DNA of 64,000 nucleotides, taken from Streptomyces sp. LaPpAH-108. Lineage in GTDB: Bacteria; Actinomycetota; Actinomycetes; Streptomycetales; Streptomycetaceae. The translations under genes and the position numbers were made by a program. This document shows, piece by piece, positions 55,883 through 63,953 of the stretch. Location of the stretch: the NCBI RefSeq assembly GCF_000373625.1, contig NZ_KB891995.1:186001-250000 (forward strand), written 5' to 3'. Numbering within the stretch: the first letter of the stretch is position 1; each line of letters opens with the position of its first letter. The notes beneath the pieces are model-generated. The model made no database searches. It was not told the origin of the DNA and saw only the letters and a program-made list of their open reading frames with translations.

Positions 55883-56689
55883 GTGAGCGGAGCCACGGGC
55901 GCCGGATCGGCCGGTACCTCCACGGGTACGGAGACGGACGGCGGCGGCCGTGGCTCCGCCGCGAACGCCGGGAACACCGCGGGTCGGACCGCGGGCAAGA
56001 AGGGGAAGACGGGTTCGGGGAGCGCTCCGGCCGACCCGCCCACGACGAACCTCAAGCCGGTCCCGGCGTCCGAGGCGGACGACGCCGCATCCCAGGGGGA
56101 CACTGTGACGGACACGCGCGGTGGGCAGTCCAAGCCCGAGGCCACGGCCGGTGCTTCCACGGGCGGTGCTTCCGAGGCCAGGTCCGCGGGCTCGCCGCTC
56201 CCCGGTGAGCGCGGCCCCGAGCGGCCCGCCGGGCCCTACCACCCGCCGCAGGCCTACCCCGCGCAGCCCCCCGCCGACGCGATGCGCGTCGCCCGCACGG
56301 GTGCGCGTACGGCGCCCCGCACCCGCAAGGCGCGGCTGCGGGTGGCCAAGGCCGACCCGTGGTCGGTGATGAAGGTCAGCTTCCTGCTCTCCATCGCGCT
56401 GGGCATCTGCACGATCGTCGCCTCGGCGGTGCTGTGGATGGTCATGGACGCGATGGGCGTGTTCTCCACGGTGGGCGGCACGATCTCCGAGGCGACCGGG
56501 TCCAGCGAGGCGAATGGTTTCGACCTGCAGTCGTACCTCTCGCTGCCGCACGTCCTGATGTTCGCGACGATCATCTCGGTGATCGACGTCGTCCTCGCGA
56601 CGGCGCTCGCCACCCTCGCCGCCTTCATCTACAACCTCTCCGCGGGCTTCGTGGGCGGCGTCGAGCTGACCCTCGCCGAGGACGAGTGA
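55883..56689 (+). CDS. DUF3566 transmembrane protein
   Basis: A 268-aa protein. A long disordered N-terminal half (Gly/Ser/Thr/Pro-rich) is followed by two membrane spans (about 168-192 and 218-250): VMKVSFLLSIALGICTIVAS and LATLAAFIYNLSAGFVGG. This DUF3566 protein sits just after gyrA throughout actinobacteria. GTG 55883 lies 15 bp after gyrA. Function unknown; a role in division or envelope has been suggested for mycobacterial counterparts. Confidence 0.9.
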   Translation: MSGATGAGSAGTSTGTETDGGGRGSAANAGNTAGRTAGKKGKTGSGSAPADPPTTNLKPVPASEADDAASQGDTVTDTRGGQSKPEATAGASTGGASEARSAGSPLPGERGPERPAGPYHPPQAYPAQPPADAMRVARTGARTAPRTRKARLRVAKADPWSVMKVSFLLSIALGICTIVASAVLWMVMDAMGVFSTVGGTISEATGSSEANGFDLQSYLSLPHVLMFATIISVIDVVLATALATLAAFIYNLSAGFVGGVELTLAEDE

Positions 56690-56777
56690 CCGTCCCCCGA
56701 CAACCGATTTTGGGACTGCCCCGGTCGTGCGCTAATCTTCAGGAGTCAGCGCGCGGGACATACACCGCAGGCGCGGC

Positions 56778-56851
56778 GGGGCTATAGCTCAGTTGGTTAG
56801 AGCGCATCCCTGATAAGGATGAGGCCACAGGTTCAAATCCTGTTAGCCCCA
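56778..56851 (+). tRNA. tRNA-Ile (anticodon GAT)
   Basis: A 74-nt cloverleaf. Acceptor GGGGCTA pairs with TAGCCCC; D-arm GCTCAGTTGGTTAGAGC; the anticodon loop CTGATAA holds GAT (56812-56814); T-arm ACAGGTTCAAATCCTGT; discriminator A at 56851. The 3' CCA is not encoded, so the Cca enzyme must add it. Position after gyrA is usual in actinobacteria. Confidence 0.97.
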
Positions 56852-56858
56852 CATCTGC

Positions 56859-56892
56859 GAAGACCCCCGGTCCATTTGGGCCGGGGGTCTTC
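56859..56892 (+). terminator. Terminator after tRNA-Ile
   Basis: GAAGACCCCCGG (56859-56870) pairs with CCGGGGGTCTTC (56881-56892) around a 10-base loop. Confidence 0.85.
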
Positions 56893-56917
56893 GGCGTTCC
56901 ACCGGAAGATCGTCACT

Positions 56918-57457
56918 ATGATCCGGGCAGATGGCCCACCGGGGCCTTCGGGGGAGGTCGTGGTGCTGGGCAGTGGTGACCGGCGTCGGTGGGTGGCGGC
57001 GTGGCATGTGCCGTTGAATGTCGCGGCCATGCATGTGAGCGGCGTGCTGCTGTTGATCGGGATGCATCTGCTGCCGGTCGTGTCGACGCAGACCTACGGC
57101 CAGGAGATCGCGCTGATGATCTGGGTGCTGATGCTTCATGTGGGCGTCCAGATTCCCGCCGGGCTTCTCGCCTCCCGCTGGGCGGCTCAAGGGCAGGTGC
57201 TCGGGGCGGGGCTGGCCGCGTGGGGAGGGGCCACGGGGGCGCTCGGGGCGTGGTGGCTGGTCCTCGGGCGGGGTGCGTCGGCGTGGGGCTTCTGGTGGCA
57301 GAGCTGGGGGTGCCTCTGCGTCTCCCTGAGCGTCTATGTCTGGCTCTGCACCCTGCGCCGTTCCACGTTCAGGCGGTTCACCGGCTGGGTCGTGTGGCAT
57401 GTCGAAACCGTCGTCATCTGGGCCCTGTTGCGTCCATCGCGGCGTGGTCCGCGGTGA
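56918..57457 (+). CDS. Four-span membrane protein, function unknown
   Basis: 179 aa from ATG 56918; a GTG at 56963 just after GGGGAGG is an equally plausible start. About four hydrophobic segments (e.g. LNVAAMHVSGVLLLIGMHLL; IALMIWVLMLHVGVQIPAGL; GGATGALGAWWLVLG). No known motif. It lies between the tRNA terminator and decayed DNA. Confidence 0.65.
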   Translation: MIRADGPPGPSGEVVVLGSGDRRRWVAAWHVPLNVAAMHVSGVLLLIGMHLLPVVSTQTYGQEIALMIWVLMLHVGVQIPAGLLASRWAAQGQVLGAGLAAWGGATGALGAWWLVLGRGASAWGFWWQSWGCLCVSLSVYVWLCTLRRSTFRRFTGWVVWHVETVVIWALLRPSRRGPR

Positions 57458-57489
57458 CTGGTGGTGGCGGTCAGGAGTTCGCCGAGAGA

Positions 57490-57835
57490 GTCGGGCCAAC
57501 TCCCGTCGGTCGGGGCGGAAGTCGTGTAGCGCGGAGGCGCCGGAACGGCCCTGGCCGTACTGGAGAGGGCTAGGAAGGCGCGCAGCGCGGTCGGCAGAGT
57601 AAGAGCGTCGCGTCCCAGCGTCGGGGTCATCACCGCGTTGGCGGCGCCCGTGACGCACGCCGCAGGGCCGCCCGCGCGGTGTCGGCCGGGCTCGTGGCGA
57701 CCAGGAGGCGACCCCGGTCTGGGGCAGGTCTGCCGCCCAGGTTGCCGGTGAGGATGACGCCACGGCGGGAGAACCGGTCCGCGACGACGCCTCCGGTCAG
57801 CAGTTGGCCGGTGGGATGACCCGGCTCGCGCAGGG
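57490..57835 (-). pseudogene. Possible relic of an MFS transporter
   Basis: On the minus strand from about 57822, one frame reads H-P-T-G-Q-L-L-T-G-G-V-V-A-D-R-F-S-R-R-G-V-I-L, resembling the MFS loop G-x-x-x-D-R-x-x-R-R, then breaks off at about 57640. A second frame (about 57660-57520) reads C-V-T-G-A-A-N-A-V-M-T-P-T-L-G-R, a segment seen in MFS proteins, followed by ALTLPTALRAFLALSSTA. No start and no long frame remain. It looks like a frameshifted, deleted transporter, but short high-GC frames can mislead. Confidence 0.35.
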
Positions 57836-57879
57836 TTCAACGGCCGGGCCGGTCGAGCTGCTTCGGTGGGACGCAAAGA

Positions 57880-57917
57880 CCCGACCGCTGACGACGGGGG
57901 ATGCGTCAGCGGTCGGG
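57880..57917 (-). terminator. Hairpin downstream of the WD40 gene
   Basis: CCCGACCGCTGAC (57880-57892) pairs perfectly with GTCAGCGGTCGGG (57905-57917), about 95 bp after the leftward STAND/WD40 gene ends. Confidence 0.65.
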
Positions 57918-58011
57918 CTATGGCCAAGGGTACAAGGTCGGAGAGGGTGGAGCGAGCCAGGGGGGCGAACAACACGCTTGAAGATGGGGGGAGTTGGCTG
58001 ATCCTGGGGGG

Positions 58012-61000
58012 TCAGTCCCGGCACGGCGGGTCGTAGGAGAGGCGGGGAAGGTACTCGTGCCACTTGGCCGGGGTGAGGACGCCCTCGGTGAGGGCGCAGA
58101 TGTGCCGGATCGCGGCGTCGGCGTCCAGGCTCCACAGCCGGACCGTGTCGGCGCCGCTGGACACCCCGAGGATGTGGCGGCCGGGGCTGAAGGACAGGAA
58201 GTTGCCCGTCTTGGCGTACGGGCTCATGGACTGGCCGATGGGCGCCGCTGCGGCCGGGTCGGTGACGTCCCACAGCCGGACCGTGTTGTCGTCTCCCCCG
58301 CTGGCCAGGGTCTGCCCGTCCGCGCTGAAGGTGAGGGAGGTGACCGCCTCGGTGTGACCGGTGAGGGTCCGGCCGATGGGCGCCGCCGAGGCCGGGTCGG
58401 TGACGTTCCAGAGCCGGACCGTGTCGTCGTCGCCGCCCGAGGCGAGCGTGTGCCCGTCGGGGCTGTACGCCAGGGCGTTGACCGGGCCCGCGTGGCCCGT
58501 GAGGGGGCGGCCGAGAAGCGTCGGACGGGCCGGACGGGTCACGTTCCACAGCCGGATCGTGCCGTCCGCGCTGCCGCTGGCCAGGGTGTGCCCGTGCGGG
58601 GCGAACTCCAGGCCGTTGATGTACCCCCGGTGGCCGGAGAGCGGCTTGCCGAGCGGGGCCGGGTGCGCCGGGTCGGCCACGTCCCACAGGCGCAGCCGGT
58701 GCTCGTCGTAGGCCGTGGCCAGGACGCGGCTGTTGGGGCTGAAGGCCAGCGCGTCCGAGCCCATGAACCGGGTCCGCAGCCGCAGCGGGCGCCCGGCGGC
58801 GACCGGGTGAGCCGGGTCGGCGACGTTCCACAACCGCACCGAGCCGGTGCCGGTCAGCACGGCGAGGGTGCGGCCGTCGGGGGAGTACGTCAGCGAGCGC
58901 TCGCCCCCGTCGGCGGGCATGAACGGCGCGGACAGCGGCACCGGCCGTCCGGGCGCCGTCACCTTCCACAGCCGGATGCGGCCGTCCCGCGCGGCCGTGG
59001 CGAGCACCTTGCCGTCCGGCCGGAACGCCCCCACCCGGCCGATCATGTCCGAGACCGGGACCGACCACAGCCGGACCTTGCCGTCGCCGCTGCCGGTGGC
59101 GAGCGTACGGCCATCGGGGCTGAACCCGAGGGCGTACATCTCGCCGCTGCCGCCCGCCAGCGGCTCCCCCACCTGGGAGGGCGCCGCCGGATTGCCGACG
59201 TTCCACAGGCTGGCGGTGCTGTCCGCGCTGGCGGCGGCGAGCCGGCCACCGTCCGGGCTGAAGGCCACCGACCAGATCGGCCCGGTGTGGCCGGTCAGCG
59301 GGCCGCCCAGCGAGGTGGGACGTTCCGGGTCGGTGACGTTCCACAGCCGGATCGTGTCGTCCGCACTGCCGCTGGCCAGCGTGTGCCCGTCGGGGCTGAA
59401 GGCGACCGAGTGCACCAGGTCCGTGTGCCCGCTGAGCACCCGGCGCATCGCCCGGGGCCGCCGGGGATCGGCCACGTCCCACAGGCGGACCTTGTCGTCG
59501 TCGCCGCCCGAGGCGAGCGTGTGGCCGTCGGGACTGAACGCGATGGAGCGGACGGCCGCGGTGGAGCCGCGCAGCGCACCGAGCGCCTTCGGGCGGTGCG
59601 GGTCGGCCACGTTCCACAGCCGTACGGTGCGGTCCTCGCCCGCGCTGGCCAGGGTGCGACCGTCGGGGCTGAACGCGACCAGATAGATCGTGCCCTTGTG
59701 GCCGGTGAGGGGAGCGCCGAGCGAGGTCGGATGCTTCCGGTCGCTCATGTCCCACAGCCGGACCGTGCCGTCGTCGCCCGCGCTCGCGAGGGTGCGCCCG
59801 TCCGGGCTGAACACCGCGCTGCTCACCCAGCCGGTGTGGCCGGTCAGCGGCTTGCCCAGCGGTGCCGGATGCTTCCGGTCGCTGACGTCCCACAGGCGGA
59901 CGGTGCGGTCGTAGCTCGCGGTGGCCAGGGTGTGGCCGTCCGGGCTGAAGGTGGTGAGGTAGACGGCGCCGGTGTGGCCGGACAGCGGGGTGGCGAGCGG
60001 GGCGTTCACGATGGAGATCAGCCTGCTGTAGGCGCCGTCGTCGTCCGGGCGGAGCCGGTGCGCCACCAGGTCCAGGCGCGCGGCCAGCGAGGGGTCGGTG
60101 TGCTGCACCCGGTCCGCCTCGGCCAGCACCTGCTCGAACACCGCGTCGTCCCGCTGCCGCGAGGCGATCACCGCCGAGCCCGCCGCGACCACGGCCAGCG
60201 CCACCAGCGCGGCCACCGCGGCCCGGCTGATCAGCACCGTGCGCCTGCGCAGCCGTACCGAGGCGGCCAGGAACTCCTTCGCACCGCGCGTCAGATACGT
60301 GTCCCCCGCCGACTCGGCCCAGTCGCGGGCCTGCTCCAGCCGGGAACCCCGGTACAGCAGCGAGCTGTCCCGGTTCGAGGACTCCCAGGACCGGCCGTCC
60401 TCCTCCAGCCGCTGGCGCAGCAGATGCTCGGTGCGGTTGTTGTCGATCCAGTGCCGCAGCCGGGGCCAGGCGTGCAGCAGCGCCTCGTGGGTGATCTCGA
60501 CGGTGTCCGCGTCCAGGGTGACCAGCCGGGCGCGCACCAGCGCCTCCAGCGACTCCTCGGTCTTGCCCGGGTCGGTGGACTCCTCGGCCAGCTGGCGCCG
60601 GGTGCCGCGCCTGCGCGTGGCGTGGGTGTCCTCGCCCAGCCGGACCAGGCGCAGCAGGAGCAGCCGGGCGGCGCTGCGGGCGGCCGGGTCGAGACCGGAC
60701 CAGGCACGCTCGGCGGTGGCCGCGACCGCGCCCTGGATGCCACCGGCCGCGCGGTATCCGGCGAGGGTCAGCCGGCCGCCCTTGCGGCGCTGCCAGGTGG
60801 CCAGCAGGGCGTGCGACAGCAGGGGCAGCACGCCCGCGTCGTGAGCCCCGCGCGGACCGTCGGAGGTCACCTCACGCACGATCAGCTCGGTCAGCCCTGC
60901 CTCCAGTTCCAGCCCCACCGCCCGGGCGGGACCGGTCACCGCCTCGCGCAGCTCGGCGGTGGTCAGCGGGCCGAGCACCATGTGCCGGTGCTGGAGGGCG

Positions 61001-62217
61001 TCGGCCAGTTCCGGATAGCCGAGGCACTCCTCGTAGAAATCGGCGCGTATGCCGAGGACGGCCAGGACCGGGGCGCTCGCGCCGGGCGAGTCCGGGTCGG
61101 GGGTGCAGGCGGCGTGCAGGAAGCGCAGGAAGACGCGACGCTCGGCCTCGTCCGGGCAGAGGGTGAAGATCTCCTCGAACTGGTCGACGATCAGGACGGG
61201 ACGGGGGTGCCGCTCGGCGCGTGGGGCAGGGAGGGGGACGGTTGTTTCACGTGAAACACCACCTGGGGTTTCACGTGAAACAGCGGAGGCACCGGTGTCA
61301 CGTGAAGCGGCGGAGGTGCCGCTCCCGGTTTCACGTGAAACCGGGGAAGCACCGGCCTCCGTTTCACGTGAAACAACGGGTCCGCTGTCCGTCGCACCCC
61401 GCGCCCATGCCCCCACGGCCTCCCGCACCGCCCGCGCCAGCCGAGGTGTGTCCGCGCCGGGTGCCGACGGATCGCGTGCCGCCTTCCGCTCGGCCGCACA
61501 CGCTTCGGCGGTCAGCGGTCCGAGGGTCGGTATGAGACGGGCCAGTTCGCCGAGCGGATCGGCGCCGGGGACCAGTTGGAGCACCGGATCGCCGCCGTCG
61601 CCCAGGGCGCCGTCCCGTACGGCCGGTACGAGACCGGCGTTGAGCAGGGAGGACTTTCCGGCACCCGAGGCGCCGACCAGCATGACCAGGCCGCCCGACC
61701 GCTCGGTGGCGCGGAGCTGGCCGACCAGGGCGTCCGTGCCGCGCTCGCGGCCGAAGAACCACTGCGCGTCCTCCCGCCGGTAGGGCGCGAGCCCCCGGTA
61801 CGGACAGACACTGCCGGGCACGGGCGGCGCCTGGGACGGCGGCTGCCCGTTCTCCTCCCCCGCCCGCGGCTGCGGCTTCTCGCCCACCGGATCGGCCAGC
61901 GCGGTCTCCCACAGCCGCTGCCACTGGGCCACGTCGTACAACCCGCCGGAGACCGGAGTGGGCCGCGCGCGCCGGGCCTCGGGGATCAGGATCTGCAGGA
62001 CGGCGGCGAGAGCGGTGAACTGGGCCGGGACGTTCCTGGCCCGCCGCCAGTCGCTGATCCGCTGCGCGGAGACCCGCACCGGGCGCCCGCGTTCGTCCAC
62101 GCGCTGGAGCCGTACGACGGCCTCGGACACGCTCTTGAGGGGCGGATTCCCTGCTTCCCGGTAGAGCAGAGCGAGGCGCTCGGCGAAGGCTGTGCGTGCC
62201 CCTGAGTCGGAACCCAA
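58012..62217 (-). CDS. STAND NTPase with 14 WD40 repeats and parS-encoded VSRET repeats
   Basis: A 1401-aa signalling ATPase. N-terminal HTH-like region (about 1-95: FAERLALLYREAGNPPLKSV...VSAQRISDWRRAR), then an nSTAND NTPase: Walker A G-A-S-G-A-G-K-S-S (~181-189), Walker B V-L-I-V-D-Q-F-E-E-I-F (~339-350). A membrane span (about 660-682) separates it from the C-terminal half (about 725-1400), which I count as 14 WD40 repeats of the form F-S-P-D-G-x-T-L-A-S-G, ending R-L-W. Between Walker A and B (about 280-326) lies a linker with V-S-R-E-T repeated four times plus one S-R-D-T, encoded by parS sites. A possible defence or scaffolding receptor; role unproven. Confidence 0.85.
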   Translation of the reverse strand: MGSDSGARTAFAERLALLYREAGNPPLKSVSEAVVRLQRVDERGRPVRVSAQRISDWRRARNVPAQFTALAAVLQILIPEARRARPTPVSGGLYDVAQWQRLWETALADPVGEKPQPRAGEENGQPPSQAPPVPGSVCPYRGLAPYRREDAQWFFGRERGTDALVGQLRATERSGGLVMLVGASGAGKSSLLNAGLVPAVRDGALGDGGDPVLQLVPGADPLGELARLIPTLGPLTAEACAAERKAARDPSAPGADTPRLARAVREAVGAWARGATDSGPVVSRETEAGASPVSRETGSGTSAASRDTGASAVSRETPGGVSRETTVPLPAPRAERHPRPVLIVDQFEEIFTLCPDEAERRVFLRFLHAACTPDPDSPGASAPVLAVLGIRADFYEECLGYPELADALQHRHMVLGPLTTAELREAVTGPARAVGLELEAGLTELIVREVTSDGPRGAHDAGVLPLLSHALLATWQRRKGGRLTLAGYRAAGGIQGAVAATAERAWSGLDPAARSAARLLLLRLVRLGEDTHATRRRGTRRQLAEESTDPGKTEESLEALVRARLVTLDADTVEITHEALLHAWPRLRHWIDNNRTEHLLRQRLEEDGRSWESSNRDSSLLYRGSRLEQARDWAESAGDTYLTRGAKEFLAASVRLRRRTVLISRAAVAALVALAVVAAGSAVIASRQRDDAVFEQVLAEADRVQHTDPSLAARLDLVAHRLRPDDDGAYSRLISIVNAPLATPLSGHTGAVYLTTFSPDGHTLATASYDRTVRLWDVSDRKHPAPLGKPLTGHTGWVSSAVFSPDGRTLASAGDDGTVRLWDMSDRKHPTSLGAPLTGHKGTIYLVAFSPDGRTLASAGEDRTVRLWNVADPHRPKALGALRGSTAAVRSIAFSPDGHTLASGGDDDKVRLWDVADPRRPRAMRRVLSGHTDLVHSVAFSPDGHTLASGSADDTIRLWNVTDPERPTSLGGPLTGHTGPIWSVAFSPDGGRLAAASADSTASLWNVGNPAAPSQVGEPLAGGSGEMYALGFSPDGRTLATGSGDGKVRLWSVPVSDMIGRVGAFRPDGKVLATAARDGRIRLWKVTAPGRPVPLSAPFMPADGGERSLTYSPDGRTLAVLTGTGSVRLWNVADPAHPVAAGRPLRLRTRFMGSDALAFSPNSRVLATAYDEHRLRLWDVADPAHPAPLGKPLSGHRGYINGLEFAPHGHTLASGSADGTIRLWNVTRPARPTLLGRPLTGHAGPVNALAYSPDGHTLASGGDDDTVRLWNVTDPASAAPIGRTLTGHTEAVTSLTFSADGQTLASGGDDNTVRLWDVTDPAAAAPIGQSMSPYAKTGNFLSFSPGRHILGVSSGADTVRLWSLDADAAIRHICALTEGVLTPAKWHEYLPRLSYDPPCRD
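61244..61257. promoter_or_regulatory. parS site in the STAND/WD40 gene (5)
   Basis: Perfect GTTTCACGTGAAAC, in frame as V-S-R-E-T. Confidence 0.93.
61268..61281. promoter_or_regulatory. parS site in the STAND/WD40 gene (4)
   Basis: Perfect GTTTCACGTGAAAC, 24 bp from the previous site, in frame as V-S-R-E-T. Confidence 0.93.
61295..61308. promoter_or_regulatory. Degenerate parS-like site in the STAND/WD40 gene (3)
   Basis: GTGTCACGTGAAGC, two symmetric mismatches from parS; encodes S-R-D-T. It probably descends from a true copy; binding may be weak. Confidence 0.6.
61328..61341. promoter_or_regulatory. parS site in the STAND/WD40 gene (2)
   Basis: Perfect GTTTCACGTGAAAC, in frame as V-S-R-E-T. 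Confidence 0.93.
61361..61374. promoter_or_regulatory. parS site in the STAND/WD40 gene (1)
   Basis: Perfect GTTTCACGTGAAAC, 33 bp from the next copy, in frame as V-S-R-E-T. Confidence 0.93.
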
Positions 62218-62752
62218 GGTCCCACCCCTTACTTCCCCCGCTTCTGGACATCCGGACCGGAAAACTCACCCTATACGGCTGACCTGCGCGAAAGCCCGGC
62301 TCCGGGGGGACGGGATCTCCTCTGCGGGGACGCCGGATGGCAGGATCACGACGTGGTAGCGGAGCTGTCACGCACCGTTTGGACAGGCCAAGGGCCCGGC
62401 CGCCGGGACAGCCGCCCAGGGCGTCGAAAGTTCTCGGTCAACTTCGCCGGGACGCGCCGATAGGCCCGCGTCGCCCGGCTCAGGCTCAGGGCGGCGTCCG
62501 TCTCCGCTCCGTACGACCTCGTGCCGGGCACACCGATGCGGCGCGGGGCTCCCGGACCCCGCTCGGTTCGGTACCGGTCCCCACGAGGGGAGGGACCGGT
62601 GCCGGACGAGCGGTGGCGTGCGGTCGTCCGCGTTCGCCCCGTCTCCGGTTCAGGCGGGCGCCGAGGGGGCAGGGTCGTGCTGGGCGCGGGGGCAGCCCGC
62701 GCGGGAGCCGGTTCCCGTGACCCGGGCCCGCCGCCCGAGAAGGGGAGGACAC
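62218..62752. other. Intergenic region before the ferredoxin
   Basis: A 535-bp stretch. It should hold the WD40-gene promoter at its left end. A short inverted repeat (ACCGGTCCC at 62573-62581 and GGGACCGGT at 62592-62600) is present. No believable gene is seen, and no remnant of a cytochrome P450 that would pair with the ferredoxin. Confidence 0.5.
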
Positions 62753-62941
62753 ATGAAGGTCTCCGTGGACCGGGACGCGTGCTACGGCTCGTCCGACTGC
62801 GCGTTCCGGGTGCCGGCGGTGTTCGACTTCGTGGACGGGTACGGCGTGGTCCGGCCCGGCCGGGAGGACGCCGGGGACGATCCCGCGGTGCGGGAGGCGG
62901 CCGAGAAATGTCCGTCCCGGGCTGTGGTGATAGAGGAGTAG
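62753..62941 (+). CDS. Small [3Fe-4S] ferredoxin
   Basis: A 62-aa protein. Cysteines in D-A-C-Y-G-S-S-D-C-A and K-C-P-S-R give C-x5-C-xn-C-P, the three-cysteine pattern of Streptomyces 3Fe-4S ferredoxins that pass electrons to P450s. ATG 62753 follows AGGGGAGG. No P450 or ferredoxin reductase is adjacent, so its partner must be elsewhere. Confidence 0.9.
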   Translation: MKVSVDRDACYGSSDCAFRVPAVFDFVDGYGVVRPGREDAGDDPAVREAAEKCPSRAVVIEE

Positions 62942-63069
62942 CCGTCGGAAGGCCGACGGTGATGCAGCGCTGACCCCCGGCCGGGTCGGCCAGGGGTTCG
63001 CATCGACGGTCGCGTACGCAAGTCGCCGGGTGTCGAGACGTCAGCGGGTCTGTGTGCCGGGAGGACTCC

Positions 63070-63453
63070 TCAGCAGTCGAGCTGCTGGGTGTGCCGGTCG
63101 CTGCTTTCCGTCTGCTCCGGGGCGTACAGCCGGTGCGGGATCTTCGTGGCGGTGTCGAGGGCGGTGCGGGAGCGGTTCCGGGAGTGGGGGGACTTCCCGT
63201 GGGCCTCGGCCCGGATGCGCTGTTTCATCGTGGGGGGCAGGGACCTCGCGTGGGGCCAGATCCTGTGCTGTGCCGCCGTGGTGGCCGCTGGAGCCGTGTG
63301 GTGCTCGGTGCTCCGGCTCGGGCTCTCGGTCGGGCTGCCGGTCCGGGCGGCGGCCGTCGGGGCGGTCGCGGTGACGAGGCCGAGCGCGGTGCACAGCGCC
63401 AGGAAGGCGGTGACGAAGGCGGTCCACAGCTTCATGACCTTGGTGCGGGCCAT
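63070..63453 (-). CDS. Small secreted protein
   Basis: A 127-aa protein with a Sec signal peptide: basic start (MARTKVMKLW), hydrophobic core (FVTAFLALCTALGLVTAT) and T-A-A-A cleavage region. The mature part is polar, His/Thr/Arg-rich and probably disordered (MKQRIRAEAHGKSP). GAGGGG precedes ATG 63453. Similar short secreted proteins occur in other Streptomyces; function unknown. Confidence 0.7.
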   Translation of the reverse strand: MARTKVMKLWTAFVTAFLALCTALGLVTATAPTAAARTGSPTESPSRSTEHHTAPAATTAAQHRIWPHARSLPPTMKQRIRAEAHGKSPHSRNRSRTALDTATKIPHRLYAPEQTESSDRHTQQLDC

Positions 63454-63824
63454 GTTCCCCTCACTTTCGGGTTGGGCGATTTGCGTACTTTCCTCATGAT
63501 GTGTATGAGCGTCCCGATGTGGTGGACCTCGCGCCGTGGCGCGGCGATGTTCAGATGAACACCACCCGGATGGCTGCAAGAGCCCGGAAAACCCCGCAAA
63601 ACCAGGTGATGAGGATGAAGTGGGAGAAAACTGACCGTGCGCGTGGGTGCGAGCACCCTCGTGATCACCCTCCGGACGAGGCCCCTTCCGCTCGGCTATC
63701 GCGGGCGGAGAAGCGGGAGTTGAGGCGGACGGCAGGCCCCGACGCAGGTCACCGATCGATATCGGCCGGTGTGTATAGTCGGGCGCCAGAGGTCCCCAAC
63801 GCCAACGAAAGACGAGGTCGCGCG
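63454..63824. other. Control region between two small genes
   Basis: A 371-bp gap carrying promoters for the leftward secreted protein and for the rightward DLW-39 gene. AT-richer around 63590-63640. No further gene is seen. Confidence 0.45.
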
Positions 63825-63953
63825 GTGAAGAAGCTGCTCCTGGTCGCACTGGCCGCCATCGGCGGTCTCCTCGTGTACCGCCAGATCCAGGCGGATCGCG
63901 CCGAGCAGGATCTGTGGACGGAGGCAACCGACTCCGTGCCCACGGGTTCCTGA
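63825..63953 (+). CDS. DLW-39 family peptide
   Basis: A 42-aa peptide: K-K-L-L-L-V-A-L-A-A-I-G-G-L-L-V-Y-R-Q-I-Q-A-D-R, then the D-L-W motif. A single N-terminal membrane helix is predicted. GTG 63825 follows GACGAGG. The family is conserved near the tRNA-Ile/Ala region of actinobacteria; function unknown. Confidence 0.85.
   Translation: MKKLLLVALAAIGGLLVYRQIQADRAEQDLWTEATDSVPTGS

Larger units (their letters stand above)
57458..58011. other. Decayed intergenic region
   Basis: A 554-bp stretch with no intact gene. It holds the MFS-like relic and a strong inverted repeat with a 13-bp stem (57880-57892 with 57905-57917), a possible terminator for the leftward WD40 transcript. Confidence 0.5.

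Noticed and set aside
58012..60000. Tandem DNA repeats that could look like an array
   Set aside because: They are the WD40 protein repeats; the units diverge in sequence and are not CRISPR repeats with spacers.
57994..61254. A 1086-codon plus-strand frame with repeated G-D-V-P-Q motifs
   Set aside because: Exact mirror of the WD40 repeats on the other strand.
62337..62720. Plus-strand frame before the ferredoxin as a P450 tail
   Set aside because: No heme-binding Cys motif or other P450 block in any frame.
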